This document shows positions 29,491 through 40,639 of a stretch of 64,000 bases of DNA, one piece after another (the stretch's first letter is position 1; each line of letters begins with the position of its first letter). Both the position numbers and the translations under genes were made by a program. Location of the stretch: NCBI GenBank assembly GCA_934047225.1, contig OW203989.1:1587977-1651976 (forward strand). Reading direction: 5' to 3'. The notes beneath the pieces were generated by a model, which saw nothing but the letters and a program-made list of their open reading frames with translations, did no database searches and was not told the origin of the DNA. The stretch is from Ypsolopha sequella. Lineage: Eukaryota; Arthropoda; Insecta; Lepidoptera; Ypsolophidae.

Positions 29491-30710
29491 AAAATGAAGA
29501 TATTGATAGTTGTCAACGTTTTTTTACTAGTTCAATTTAATAACGATAATACATGCAAGTTTCAAATTTGGTCAGATTATAATGCATACAATATCTACTC
29601 TATGATGAAATAACATATAATAAAAATAAGGGTATCTTTTATCAGTGGGTATTGAATTTTTTATAAGGTGATATCATTTTCATGCCTTATTTTTTGTCGA
29701 CTTGGTTTTGTTATGGCAATATATCGTTTTTATTTATCATCATGTTCTTAGGTGCTAAACGTTAAAACCCAAGGAGGTCCCCATACAATATTAAATTGTG
29801 TCGTATTACGGTATTATGCGCCAGTCCACCTTTTTGACTTGGCAGATTTGTTCGTAAAATAGTAGCTTGTATTTTTAAAGTCGATAAAGTTCTTAAATTT
29901 GTAACATTGGAAGTTCCACGGAGTAAGGTATTTTTCGTGTTTTGCCTTGATGTTTTTGAATTTAAAATGAGATAGTTCTTTCGTTACATCCACATCCGTT
30001 CACTCTATCTTTATATATATGGCTTTGGTAAAGGTGCTTTTAATAGCTAGAAAATCACAAATACGTGGCTTGATATGTAGTGGCGTGGTGTAGCTGTGTA
30101 TTTCGTCAGTCAAATGGCCGGAAAAACACGATTTCTGTGTTTATAGAAACCTAAAAATAAACAGGGCTTACTCTAGTGGGCCTATGACGGAGCAGCCTAG
30201 TGTGGTGTTCTGATCTTTTGTCTTGCTTGTCACGATTTGCGCTAATAGCCTCGACAATTTGAGAAATTAAATGGAATTGTGTACGAGGACTAAACTTTAG
30301 TAAATTAATCAAGTGTCGGTAGTGCCGAAAACATAGTAAGAAACTCACAAACGTCCATGGGCCGGTGCAATGAAAAATATCTGGGAAGACGCATTTCTAA
30401 TAAAGTCTAATTCGAAAATGGTAAGTACCAGAGACTGAAAAGGGCAAAAGTCTAGTACTGTAGTCATACGAGTCAGCAGTAATTGGCCGACTCAAAGACA
30501 CAGTCATTGGTATTGGAACCATCGCCATACAACATGGTGTTCAACACAATTTATCGTGGCGTCATTTTTCAGCTCTAATCAAACATGTATGTTCTTTTTT
30601 CGTAAACTGCCACGGACTATATTCCTGAAAATCTTTAAATCAGAAGCTCTAATAAATAAAACATTAGTTTTGTTTGGGGCACAATACTTTTAATCGCTAT
30701 GTACGACCAG
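29491..30710. other. AT-rich spacer
   Basis: Nothing recognised apart from short frames with no family resemblance. Confidence 0.35.
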
Positions 30711-30711
30711 G

Positions 30712-30868
30712 GCCTGTAGCATAGTGTTTAATCGCGTGCGACGCCACTATTTGAATCACAAGTGTGAGGAGCGTGACGTACTGTTTAATCACAAAAACAT
30801 CGTGTCACGCTCCTCGCACTTGATTCAACTAAGTCGCATCGCGCACGATTAAACACTGTGCTACGGGT
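30712..30868. repeat. Long imperfect hairpin (about 70-bp arms)
   Basis: CCTGTAGCATAGTGTTTAATCG pairs with its complement ending at 30868, and the inner block GTGTGAGGAGCGTGAC pairs with GTCACGCTCCTCGCAC. No coding frame. Confidence 0.65.
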
Positions 30869-31399
30869 GCAGATCTACGTAAAGGTCAAAAATAGATGTA
30901 AATATCTTTGAGTACCGTAGGTTGTATCCGATGACTTATAATGAGATTCTATACCGGGTGTAAATGGACAACTTTATTTAAATATACAAACATCTAATCT
31001 ACTGATCATACTTAAAACATTCCTAAAGAAACACAAAGACGGAAATGAATAACAAAACTGCCTACATAACATTAACAACTGGTTTTCAAAACTAGTAAAA
31101 TTGAAACGTAAAATAGTAGTTTGTGAACTGGCACACAAAAAGATTGTACAAGTGTAAGTTTATAAAACGAGCCGTAGGCTAGTACAAAGTTATGTACAGT
31201 TTCATACACTACTTTATTTACACTCATGCAATAGGTAGATAAAGTTAATAGATTTGTTAATATTCAGTCATGACTGTATGGAATAAGTTACCTTTGCCTT
31301 CCACTTAGGATAATTGTACTTTTATAGCAAATTTTATTTTTTCATCTGTATTGTAGACGTTCGTAAAAAGAAATTATCGTTATGCAATGTTTGAGTTCA

Positions 31400-31820
31400 T
31401 AATCAGGATTTTACAATATGAGTGTAGATAATAGTATTTTGTGCAACTGTAACATAATTTGAGACATAATGACACGAGTTCGTTCGTTTCGCAATAATTT
31501 TGCACTCATGTCTCAATGTCTAATTATGTTCAGTTGCACATAATACTTTATCTACGACCATCAAAAATATCGCCTTTATTTATAATATTTTCTCCTAACA
31601 GTTTCATGAAAAATAAGAAGTAGAACATTCGTTCATGAATCTCGGGTGCGTCGTTTTGGTAATGCGGCTTGAAGGCCAATCAGGATAAAGGGGGCGTGGC
31701 TTAAGAATTAAGGCCGATACTTATTTCTCGTCTCTGTTGTTGATTGGGTCTGTAGCGGTTTTATAATAAATTAGGTCGATCGCAGCGCAGAATCGCGGTG
31801 TTATAATGTAATATTATAAT
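31400..31820 (+). repeat. Foldback repeat family C, copy 2
   Basis: Shares AATGTCTAATTATGTTCAGT, TTTATCTACGACCATCAAAA, the GGGGGCGTGGCTTAAGAA block and the TTATAATAAATT...CGCAGAATCGCGG end with 16480-16935. Confidence 0.65.
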
Positions 31821-31940
31821 AATTTATACTGTAAGGTGTGACTCCTTGATGGAACTTCATAAGTCTTCTTGTACGTGTTCCACTACTGTATTTATTTAAT
31901 TATTGCGTCTAGTTTCGTCTATTTGACATCGTCGGGCTAA

Positions 31941-32008
31941 TTGGAAGAGGTAAACAAACAGTACAAACACAGTATAAACAAACAGACTGTCGGTTTACCT
32001 CTTCCATT
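31941..32008. repeat. Short hairpin next to BEL-2
   Basis: TGGAAGAGGTAAACAAACAG pairs with CTG...GTTTACCTCTTCCA across a 30-nt loop. Lies 36 bp before the BEL-2 LTR. Confidence 0.55.
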
Positions 32009-32043
32009 GTTATATTATAACATAGGATAAACAATAAAGGTAC

Positions 32044-32506
32044 TGTTCGCGCCACTTCTTGTGGCTCTCATACTGCGAGGTAGTTGTGAATTAATATTTG
32101 CAACTGTCATTTTCGCTGCATCTCCACCCGCTTAGTTTTGGACGCAAATCAATCAGTCGTCAATCAGAAGCCTTTCACGCCGGAGGTACGCTGATTGTCA
32201 TTCGACTAGGTCCTACCTAGACCCTACCGCCCGCCATTTTGAGATCGCACCCGCTGTGCGCCTCATTTTCATCTATTACTATTACGAAGAAGATTAGCCG
32301 AGAAGAGCGCAACCAGGCACGAAGAGGAAGAAGAAAACCATCTTGGAGAACACCAGAGACTTGGTGGCTCAGGCGAAGCGTGGTTTGTGGTGCATGCAGC
32401 TCCTTCCCAAGGTCAGATCTTTCATCTTCGTAATTATTTCTCTTCACTTCCCGCTATTTTTAAAACCTATGGTGATACAAAGCACTGCCGTCATATCGCG
32501 TGCTCA
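32044..32506 (+). repeat. BEL-2 5' LTR
   Basis: 463 bp; the same sequence returns at 38413-38875. Small frames in it, present in both LTRs, are not genes. Confidence 0.96.
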
Positions 32507-32512
32507 TTTTTT

Positions 32513-32531
32513 TGGCCATTCGAGCCGGATA
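32513..32531 (+). promoter_or_regulatory. BEL-2 primer-binding site (tRNA-Tyr-like)
   Basis: TGGCCATTCGAGCCGGAT, 6 nt after the LTR, matches the remembered complement of an insect tRNA-Tyr 3' end except at two positions. The downstream TTCGAGCCGG core is shared with BEL-1. Confidence 0.55.
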
Positions 32532-32993
32532 CTGATCCATTTTAGGCCCTTTGATGTGCGATCTATAACCATTTTTTGGTATTTCCAACCGCTATCTTCA
32601 TGTTCTTTGTCTAAAGAACACGTGAATTCCGCTCTAATTTTCATTCTGCCCGCAGTATTACCCCGCATTCCCGCTCTTATTTGCATTATCTATGCATTAA
32701 AACCCCGCATTCGTCAAAACATTAGTGATTCCATTTCCTATATACTGGAAATTGTAAATTATCTACAGTGAAATACGCCATTCTGTTAATTTATCCGCTG
32801 CGATTATACCATTTGATCATTTCACAGAAAATATTATCTGCCTACCTGCTAATTCTTAATATTTTCGAGAGGTACTCGTACACAGGTTCGTCCGCCGCCC
32901 GTGTTATCTCTTACTCATTAGCATTATTCTATGTTGTAGTCAGTATAAAACTTTCGATAGTTCTGATACTTGCCTAACTTTGTACTATATAAC

Positions 32994-35900
32994 ATGCCAA
33001 ATTCCGCAGAAGCTGCAAAATTAAAGATGTCGTATAGTTTAAAGAAGCTTAAAAATAAAAGGCAAGAATTGTTTAATCGCCTTCAGAGAGTTTATGACTT
33101 TTCTAAAACCGCTTTAGAGGATGTTTCTTCGGCAGAATTGTTTATGGCCAATGTCGAAACATTGGATACTGTACGCTCAGAAATTCATGTAATCATAGAT
33201 GAAATTAATGACACAGAGGTATTGATAAATCCTAATTTTGAACCAAATTATCAAAGTTGGTCAGCTTTTGAGGATCTTTACTCCCATTGCAAATACATCA
33301 ACCGGAAGTTATCACATTCTTCGAAATCGGCTGACTCTAAGGTTAAAGCTCCACGTGACATGGAATGTCCCAAAAAACCTACTATCAAGCTTCCAAAACT
33401 GGAACTCGTTGGTTTTTCTGGTGAAGCTACTATGTGGCCAACATTCTATGAAACATTTAAAACCACGATTCACGATAATCCGGACTTGACCGACAACGAA
33501 CGAGTACAATACCTGATGGGTAAACTTTCTGGCCGGGCACTTTCGATTTGTTCTGGAATCACACCGAACGCAACTAACTACGACATAATCTGGAAAACAC
33601 TCGTTTCTACTTTTCAAGACTCGCGTAGTTTAGCCACTACTTATTTGGATCAAATGTTTGAATTTCGCCCTTTAACTACCGCTAGTTCAAAAAACTTGGA
33701 CTTGTTTTTAGACAAGTTCTGTTCCGCTGTTTCGTGTTTAAAATCGCTGAATATTAAAGATCTTTCGGATTTTATCCTTATGTATTTGGCCCTTAAAAAA
33801 CTTGATGTTGAAACCGCTCGTTCATTTGAAATGTTTAAACGTGGTTCCGATTTACCCCATTATGATGAATTAATATCATTTTTACGTGAACAAACTAAGA
33901 TACTGAACCGCACTGCACCCGCAATTACCGCTCCCGCTCCGAACCGCTCCGCTAATAATAATAACAACAAAACCGGGTACACTACCAAGTCAACCCATGC
34001 TTTTGTCTCCGCTTCGACCAATAATAATAGTTGTCCGCTATGTAAACAATTAAAACACTATAATTTATATAAGTGTCCCGAATTTGTGAAACTAGATATC
34101 GAGAAAAGATTTCAGTTCATCAAATCTAATAACGGTTGCACCAATTGTTTAAGTATTACGCATAACAATTCCGCTTGTAAATCGTCTTATAATTGCCGCC
34201 ATTGTAATTGTAAACACCATTCGATGTTGTGCCGCAAACAAAATGTGATGAATACTCACACCGCGCTTGGTCAAAATATTACCGTGTCTCCACGCACACA
34301 TACGCAATCTTCGAGGATGGTGGATCCTGCCGTATCGGCGACTAACACAGAACATATGACTAATGATTCTCAACCCGTACCAACTGCGAGTAATAATATT
34401 TCTTTATGTAACTTACAGCCTAACTCGCAGCGTAATGAAACATGCCTTTTAGGTACAATTCAAGTGATCGTGAAAGATTCTAACGGTATGTCTGTCCGTC
34501 TACGTGCGCTCTGCGACCCTGCGTCACAATCCAGTTTTTCGACGGTTTCCTGTTGTGAGAAGCTTAACTTAAAATATGAAAAAATTCCCCGCGCTTTTGT
34601 TAAGGGCATCGGCTCCTCATCAAACCCAATTAAGGGTGCGACAAACCTTAAATTGTTTTCACGATTTGATGATTCGGTTTCAATTTCGCTTGACACTTAT
34701 GTAATCGACCGTATTACCGACAACTTACCATCGGTGCAGGTGGATTTGTCTACGCTTTCATATTTAAAAGGTATCACACTTGCTGATGAAACCTTTTACT
34801 TACCGGGTGAGATTGATATTCTTATCGGTGCATCTTTATTCGCGGATATCTTGTTATCAGGTCGCGTCTCTGGTCCCCCGGGTACACCGACGGGATTTCA
34901 GACCATCTTCGGTTTTACGCTAATTGGTAATACGCCTGTTTACCAAAATACCGCATGTTCAATTTCGTTATGCTCTTATATGGAGATTGAACCGCCAATA
35001 GATTTTATTTTACAAAAATTTTGGCAATTAGAAGAGGTGCATTGTGAACCTGCTTCTAGTCCCGCAAATGATGAATGTGAAAAATTATTTATCAACAATG
35101 TGTCACGTGACCCCGCTGGTCGCTATTCGGTTTCTTTACCGTTCGCACGGAATCCTAACATACTAGGAAACTCGTACCATCACGCAAAAAAGTGTTTTAT
35201 GTCTCTTGAGCGTAGGTTTATTTCTAACGCAGATTTACGTTCCGAGTATAACAATATAATAAATGAATACCTAACTAAAGGTTACATATCCCCGCTTCAT
35301 AATGATGACCAATTATCTCTTGGTTATTATATTCCGCATCATCCCGTAGTGCGTGTTGATAAATCAACGACAAAGGTGCGTATTTGTATGAATGCCAGTA
35401 CTAAGACTGACTCCGCTGATGGTACTCGTGTCTCATTAAATGACACGCTGCACACAGGTGCTAATTTGCAAAACGATTTGTTTTTAATTTTACTTGACTT
35501 CCGATTGTATGAAATCGCTTTTACCTCGGATATCAAACAAATGTTCTTACAAGTTTTGGTTAACGCCGATGATCGCAAATTTCAAAAGTTTTTATACCGC
35601 TTTGACACGTGTTCACCGCTTATCGCTTATCAGTTCAATCGCGTCTGCTTTGGACTACGTAGTAGCCCTTTCCTTGCGATGAGAGTAGTCAGGAAACTCT
35701 GTGAGGATGGGAGTTCAGCGTACCCGCTCGCCGCTACTGTAGCCGCACGAAACTGTTACATGGACGACATCTGCTATATCACGCCCACCGTGCAGGGCTC
35801 CTTACAGCTCAGAGATGAGCTGGTAGGATTGCTTAAGGCCGGTGGCTTTGAGCTCGTCAAGTGGTCTAATAACTGTCAACAGTTACTTGATACACTGCCT

Positions 35901-38312
35901 GATACTCACCGCTTAAATTCTAGTAAGAATTTTGAAGAACAAACTCAAACTCTTAAAGTTCTTGGCTTACAGTGGTCGCCTGATTCTGACGAGTTCTCTT
36001 TTACTGTATCGCTAGATAGTCGCCCATGTACTAAACGCAATGTTTTGTCCGTGATAGCACGTCAGTACGACGTCCTCGGCTTTACCGCTCCTGTGATCTT
36101 GTACGCAAAATTACTCTTGCAGAAAATCTGTATTTTAAAATTAGACTGGGATGAAACACTACCCTCTGATATTGCGCAGATTTGGCAAAACTATTTGAAG
36201 GAGCTACCTGTTTTGCGGGATTTACGTATTAAACGCCACTTAGACGTGTTCCAAAATTCGAAAATTTCGATAATATCATTTGCAGACGCAAGTGAACGTG
36301 GATACGGATGTGTCGTATATATTAGGGTACAAGATGACTCAGACACTTGCACTAGCATTCGGCTGGTATGCGCAAAGTCAAAAGTCTGTCCACTCAAGAC
36401 CGTCAGTGTCGCCCGCCTTGAGCTTTGTGCCTCGTTACTCATGTCGAAATTAACTCGTCGTGTAGTTGACGCTTATAAAATACGTCACAATATTGAACGT
36501 ATTTACTGTTTTACCGATTCTATGGTAACTTTACACTGGATACATTCCTCACCGCACAGGTTTAAAACCTTTGTCGCGACGCGTATAACAAAAATAATAT
36601 CCGCTATTCCCGCTGAATGTTTTTACCATACAGCTGGTTCTCAAAACCCGAGCGACTGTCTTTCCCGTGGTCTCACTCCCATGCAGTTGATGAGTCACCC
36701 GCTCTGGTTCACTGGACCTGCTTGGCTTTATCTGGACGCTAAAGAGTGGCCAATCAAAACAATAGAATCAGCTTCTATTGAAGAAAACTTGCCGGAATCA
36801 AAAACAATTTCTCTTCCCGCTTTTAGTAATGAAGAACCGCATCCTCTTCTTTCTCTTTCGGAAAGAATTTCGTCATGGCTTGTGCTTTTACACACAATCA
36901 TTTACATATACCGATTTTTACGTATTTTACCGCGCTCTAATATTTTTACCGCTACCGATATTGATTTCGCTGAAGTTGCATTGATTAAAGCACTTCAAGC
37001 ATTTTATTTTCTTGATGAAATAAAAAGATTAAAGTCAAATAAACTTTGTTCTCCCGCTTTAAATCGACTATCGCCATTTTTAGATAAAAATGGATTGTTA
37101 CGCGTTGGTGGTCGACTTCGCAACACAGACATGACGTTCGATCAACAACACCCTGTGTTGTTACCTCGTAAAAATCATATTGTCGAATTGATTATCATTC
37201 ATTATCATCGCAAAAATTGTCACACTGGACCAGTGGCTTTAATGTCAATAATCCGCCAAAAATTTTGGATACTTTCCTGTCGAAATATTGTTCGTCGCGT
37301 AATACATAGCTGCAATTATTGTTTTAAGGCGAAGCCGAGACAAACCTTCCCTTTCATGGCAGATTTACCATCATGCCGCGTTAATGAGGCTAAAGCTTTT
37401 GTCCACTGCGCTGTGGATTATTGTGGTCCTATCAGTATCACTCCGTATCGAAAACGTGGAGTCCGTCCCGTCAAATGTTACCTCTGCATATTTGTATGCC
37501 TGGTGACTCGTGCAGTTCACGTTGAATTGGCAACTGATCTTAGCACGAACACTTTTCTTTCCGCGTTCAAACGTTTTTTATCTAGACGTGGAGCAGTGTC
37601 TTTCGTATATTCAGATAATGCTACGAACTTTGTAGGCGCTAGAAATGCCCTCTCAGAAATTTACAATTTGACAAATTCCGAAGAATTTAAAACGTCTTTC
37701 GCGAATGAACTTGCCGATCATAGAATACAATGGAAATTTAATATTCCACGTAGCCCACATTTTGGGGGACATTATGAGATATATGTCAAAGGATTTAAGA
37801 CGCATTTGCATAGAGTAGTAGGTACTCAACTGTTGACCTACGAAGAATTATTAACTGTAGTTACGCAAATAGAATGTGTCATAAATTCTCGTCCGCTTAC
37901 GCTGCTGAGTGAAGATCCATCTGAACTTAGCGCGTTAACTCCTGCACATTTTCTGATGTCAACTCCTTTAAAAGAATTACCCGCTTGTAAGGTGGCTGAT
38001 GAGCCAGTTAATTTATTACGTCGCTACGCGTTGCTTGATCAAATGGTAGAATCGTTCGCGAGGCGATGGAAGAATGATTATCTCCATCTTCTCCAGTCTA
38101 GAGGAAAATGGAATGCACCTTCCAACCCAATCAAAATTGGATCTGTTGTCGTTGTAGTTACCGACAATACTCCACCGCTTCAATGGCCGCTCGGTGTCAT
38201 TGTAGCTGTATACCCTGGCAAAGATAATGTCATTAGGGTAGCTTCTGTCAAAACGACGACAGGTGTTTACAAACGACCTGTCGTGCGTCTTTGCCCTCTC
38301 CCATCTCAATAA
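32994..38312 (+). CDS. gag-pol: BEL-2 Gag-Pol polyprotein (single ORF)
   Basis: 1772 residues from ATG 32994; the frame is open a few codons upstream but without an ATG. DUF1759-like capsid region at about 127-215 (LPKLELVGFSGEATMWPTF). Three zinc-knuckle-like motifs at about 348-411. Retropepsin-like site RALCDPASQSSF near 503. RT with TSDIKQMF (about 844) and YMDD (about 922). RNase H from FADASERGYG (about 1096). Integrase zinc part with HYH...CNYC (about 1402-1442), then D, D, E near 1473, 1540 and 1596 (VDYCGP, YSDNATN, HYEIY), and a DUF5641-like end. All catalytic blocks are present and no stop or frameshift was seen. Unlike BEL-1, no stop separates Gag from Pol. Confidence 0.95.
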   Translation: MPNSAEAAKLKMSYSLKKLKNKRQELFNRLQRVYDFSKTALEDVSSAELFMANVETLDTVRSEIHVIIDEINDTEVLINPNFEPNYQSWSAFEDLYSHCKYINRKLSHSSKSADSKVKAPRDMECPKKPTIKLPKLELVGFSGEATMWPTFYETFKTTIHDNPDLTDNERVQYLMGKLSGRALSICSGITPNATNYDIIWKTLVSTFQDSRSLATTYLDQMFEFRPLTTASSKNLDLFLDKFCSAVSCLKSLNIKDLSDFILMYLALKKLDVETARSFEMFKRGSDLPHYDELISFLREQTKILNRTAPAITAPAPNRSANNNNNKTGYTTKSTHAFVSASTNNNSCPLCKQLKHYNLYKCPEFVKLDIEKRFQFIKSNNGCTNCLSITHNNSACKSSYNCRHCNCKHHSMLCRKQNVMNTHTALGQNITVSPRTHTQSSRMVDPAVSATNTEHMTNDSQPVPTASNNISLCNLQPNSQRNETCLLGTIQVIVKDSNGMSVRLRALCDPASQSSFSTVSCCEKLNLKYEKIPRAFVKGIGSSSNPIKGATNLKLFSRFDDSVSISLDTYVIDRITDNLPSVQVDLSTLSYLKGITLADETFYLPGEIDILIGASLFADILLSGRVSGPPGTPTGFQTIFGFTLIGNTPVYQNTACSISLCSYMEIEPPIDFILQKFWQLEEVHCEPASSPANDECEKLFINNVSRDPAGRYSVSLPFARNPNILGNSYHHAKKCFMSLERRFISNADLRSEYNNIINEYLTKGYISPLHNDDQLSLGYYIPHHPVVRVDKSTTKVRICMNASTKTDSADGTRVSLNDTLHTGANLQNDLFLILLDFRLYEIAFTSDIKQMFLQVLVNADDRKFQKFLYRFDTCSPLIAYQFNRVCFGLRSSPFLAMRVVRKLCEDGSSAYPLAATVAARNCYMDDICYITPTVQGSLQLRDELVGLLKAGGFELVKWSNNCQQLLDTLPDTHRLNSSKNFEEQTQTLKVLGLQWSPDSDEFSFTVSLDSRPCTKRNVLSVIARQYDVLGFTAPVILYAKLLLQKICILKLDWDETLPSDIAQIWQNYLKELPVLRDLRIKRHLDVFQNSKISIISFADASERGYGCVVYIRVQDDSDTCTSIRLVCAKSKVCPLKTVSVARLELCASLLMSKLTRRVVDAYKIRHNIERIYCFTDSMVTLHWIHSSPHRFKTFVATRITKIISAIPAECFYHTAGSQNPSDCLSRGLTPMQLMSHPLWFTGPAWLYLDAKEWPIKTIESASIEENLPESKTISLPAFSNEEPHPLLSLSERISSWLVLLHTIIYIYRFLRILPRSNIFTATDIDFAEVALIKALQAFYFLDEIKRLKSNKLCSPALNRLSPFLDKNGLLRVGGRLRNTDMTFDQQHPVLLPRKNHIVELIIIHYHRKNCHTGPVALMSIIRQKFWILSCRNIVRRVIHSCNYCFKAKPRQTFPFMADLPSCRVNEAKAFVHCAVDYCGPISITPYRKRGVRPVKCYLCIFVCLVTRAVHVELATDLSTNTFLSAFKRFLSRRGAVSFVYSDNATNFVGARNALSEIYNLTNSEEFKTSFANELADHRIQWKFNIPRSPHFGGHYEIYVKGFKTHLHRVVGTQLLTYEELLTVVTQIECVINSRPLTLLSEDPSELSALTPAHFLMSTPLKELPACKVADEPVNLLRRYALLDQMVESFARRWKNDYLHLLQSRGKWNAPSNPIKIGSVVVVVTDNTPPLQWPLGVIVAVYPGKDNVIRVASVKTTTGVYKRPVVRLCPLPSQ

Positions 38313-38393
38313 CTCCTTTCTTTGCCCCCGCTTCAAAATTTCGTTATTCTCTGTCTTATTTTTACTTTTCTATTCTTATTTTAAAACCAATGG

Positions 38394-38412
38394 TTTTAAC
38401 GCCGGGGGCAAA
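38394..38412 (+). promoter_or_regulatory. BEL-2 polypurine tract candidate
   Basis: GCCGGGGGCAAA directly before the 3' LTR; G-rich but short. Confidence 0.4.
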
Positions 38413-38875
38413 TGTTCGCGCCACTTCTTGTGGCTCTCATACTGCGAGGTAGTTGTGAATTAATATTTGCAACTGTCATTTTCGCTGCATCTCCACCCGC
38501 TTAGTTTTGGACGCAAATCAATCAGTCGTCAATCAGAAGCCTTTCACGCCGGAGGTACGCTGATTGTCATTCGACTAGGTCCTACCTAGACCCTACCGCC
38601 CGCCATTTTGAGATCGCACCCGCTGTGCGCCTCATTTTCATCTATTACTATTACGAAGAAGATTAGCCGAGAAGAGCGCAACCAGGCACGAAGAGGAAGA
38701 AGAAAACCATCTTGGAGAACACCAGAGACTTGGTGGCTCAGGCGAAGCGTGGTTTGTGGTGCATGCAGCTCCTTCCCAAGGTCAGATCTTTCATCTTCGT
38801 AATTATTTCTCTTCACTTCCCGCTATTTTTAAAACCTATGGTGATACAAAGCACTGCCGTCATATCGCGTGCTCA
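38413..38875 (+). repeat. BEL-2 3' LTR
   Basis: 463 bp, no difference from the 5' LTR seen by eye; followed by GGTAC. Confidence 0.96.
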
Positions 38876-38959
38876 GGTACTTATAAAACTACTTTTGATA
38901 TTGCAATTGCATTATTATACCTTATTTAAGTACTATTTCCATGACTACCCCTTTAAAAT

Positions 38960-39090
38960 AGTATGGCACTACCCTTCACAATTTTCTCATTGCCAAAGGT
39001 TAGTTGATAGAAAATACTAATTTGTATTAAGCTCGCCTTTGTACGATAATTTTATTATGTGCAATAAAGAATTTTATTATTATTATTGCA
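38960..39090 (+). mobile_element. LINE 3' end, family E, copy 1
   Basis: TATGGCACT...CATTGCCAAAGGTTAG...TTGTATTAAG...GCAATAAAGAATTTTATTAT. Matches the reverse copy at 43727-43900. AATAAA and (TTA)n tail, no coding part. Confidence 0.6.
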
Positions 39091-39112
39091 GTATGAGAGT
39101 AGATAAACATTT

Positions 39113-39643
39113 TTTCAGTTCCGCAAGCACGTGTGTTTCAGTTCCGTAAGCAGGTATGTTTCAGTTCCGCAAGCAGGTATGTTTCAGTTCCGCAAGCAGG
39201 TATGTTTCAGTTCTGCAAGCAGGTATGTTTCAGTTCCGCAAGCAGGTATGTTTCAGTTCCGCAAGCAGGTATGTTTCAGTTCTGCAAGCAGGTATGTTTC
39301 AGTTCCGCAAGCAGGTATGTTTCAGTTCTGCAAGCAGGTATGTTTCAGTTCCGCAAGCAGGTATGTTTCAGTTCTGCAAGCAGGTATGTTTCAGTTCCGC
39401 AAGCAGGTATGTTTCAGTTCTGCAAGCAGGTATGTTTCAGTTCCGCAAGCAGGTATGTTTCAGTTCCGCAAGCAGGTATGTTTCAGTTCTGCAAGCAGGT
39501 ATGTTTCAGTTCCGCAAGCAGGTATGTTTCAGTTCCGTAAGCAGGTATGTTTCAGTTCCGCAAGCAGGTATGTTTCAGTTTTACAAGCAGGTATGTTTCA
39601 GTTCCGCAAGCAGGTATTTTTCAGTTCCGCAAGCAGGTATGTT
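39113..39643. repeat. 23-bp tandem array, about 23 units
   Basis: Unit GTATGTTTCAGTTCCGCAAG + CAG with scattered C/T changes. The unit length is not a multiple of 3 and contains no plus-strand stop, so all three frames stay open; the 135-174-residue frames are artefacts. Every unit carries CAG|GTATGT and TTTCAG, splice-site-like strings. Confidence 0.95.
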
Positions 39644-40639
39644 TTATTTTATTAGGAAATTTGTTAAGTTTGATCAGTAGATTATATAGTTTAAATTAAA
39701 GGTAGCAGTATTTACACCAGGAATATTCTAAAAGAACTTCAAAAGGGAAATTTTATAATTTTTATTTGGTTTGTAAATCCCTCATTTCACAAAAATAGGA
39801 GCGCTTTGATCTGCACTCCGCCCGACATGACGTCATTGCGGACCCATTCCGCGGGCTTTGCTTTAGCCTCGTTAATTTTACTTGGGATGGCATTTGTTTG
39901 TAAAGGGGGAAACATGGAAGGGGAATCTTATATGCCAAACTCTATTTCATATTTTTGATCCATGACTTTTTATATGCATTTAACATACCTAAGATATATT
40001 AGTTACTAAAGGAGGACTTAACGAGGCCTGTGGCTTATAACTAAATCTTCCAGAAGCGTCGCCTAGCTAATAGGACGTATAAAAATAACAAACAAATAAA
40101 GTAACCACCACCACACAAATTACAAGGAAAAATGGTACCATCAACAGATCGGGGAAAATCCCGCCGACCCACCATCCACTCACAAAACATCCGCATTAAA
40201 GAGAGGAAAGCTGGCCCGCGCAGCACTCCCAGATATATGATATATTATGATTACAAGTGACATTTAATCAGAATCTTTTTAATTTAATTTTGGTTCTAAC
40301 CCACTGAAAAAGGCATATTATAAAACAAATGAATATTTGGATGAAGATGAAGCATGGTGTTACAGTGACAGTGATATTTATCATAATAGTAGGTAATAAT
40401 TTAAGTAACTAGTATAATTTCCTAACTTATGATTCGTCTAAGGAGTTAACATTAATTAATAACAGGCTGTAAAGGAAATAGACTATATGAGACAGGTAGA
40501 CAAAGATATATATGTTTTTCTTTTTTTCATCACCCTGAATTCCTGCTGTCTTGTATTTTCTTTTCTTATCCCTTAGCTAAAATAGATATAAGTAATTTGT
40601 ATAGTATAATTTTTAGTATGTAACGGACATGTTAAAAAA
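39644..40639. other. Spacer
   Basis: No gene or clear repeat recognised. Confidence 0.35.

Larger units (their letters stand above)
32044..38875 (+). mobile_element. BEL-2: intact full-length BEL/Pao LTR retrotransposon
   Basis: A 6832-bp element with 463-bp LTRs (TGTTCGCG...CGTGCTCA) and a perfect 5-bp target duplication, GGTAC (32039-32043 and 38876-38880). By eye the LTRs do not differ. One gag-pol frame runs through without a break. A primer-binding site and a G-rich tract before the 3' LTR are present. It differs from BEL-1 in LTR, leader and most codons, so it is another family of the same superfamily. Very recent, probably active or recently active. Confidence 0.96.

Noticed and set aside
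32970..32993. Start of BEL-2 Gag-Pol at 32970
   Set aside because: That position is TTG; the first ATG of the frame is 32994 and fits a BEL/Pao Gag start.
39131..39680. Three overlapping frames of 135-174 codons
   Set aside because: Products of the stop-free 23-bp array.
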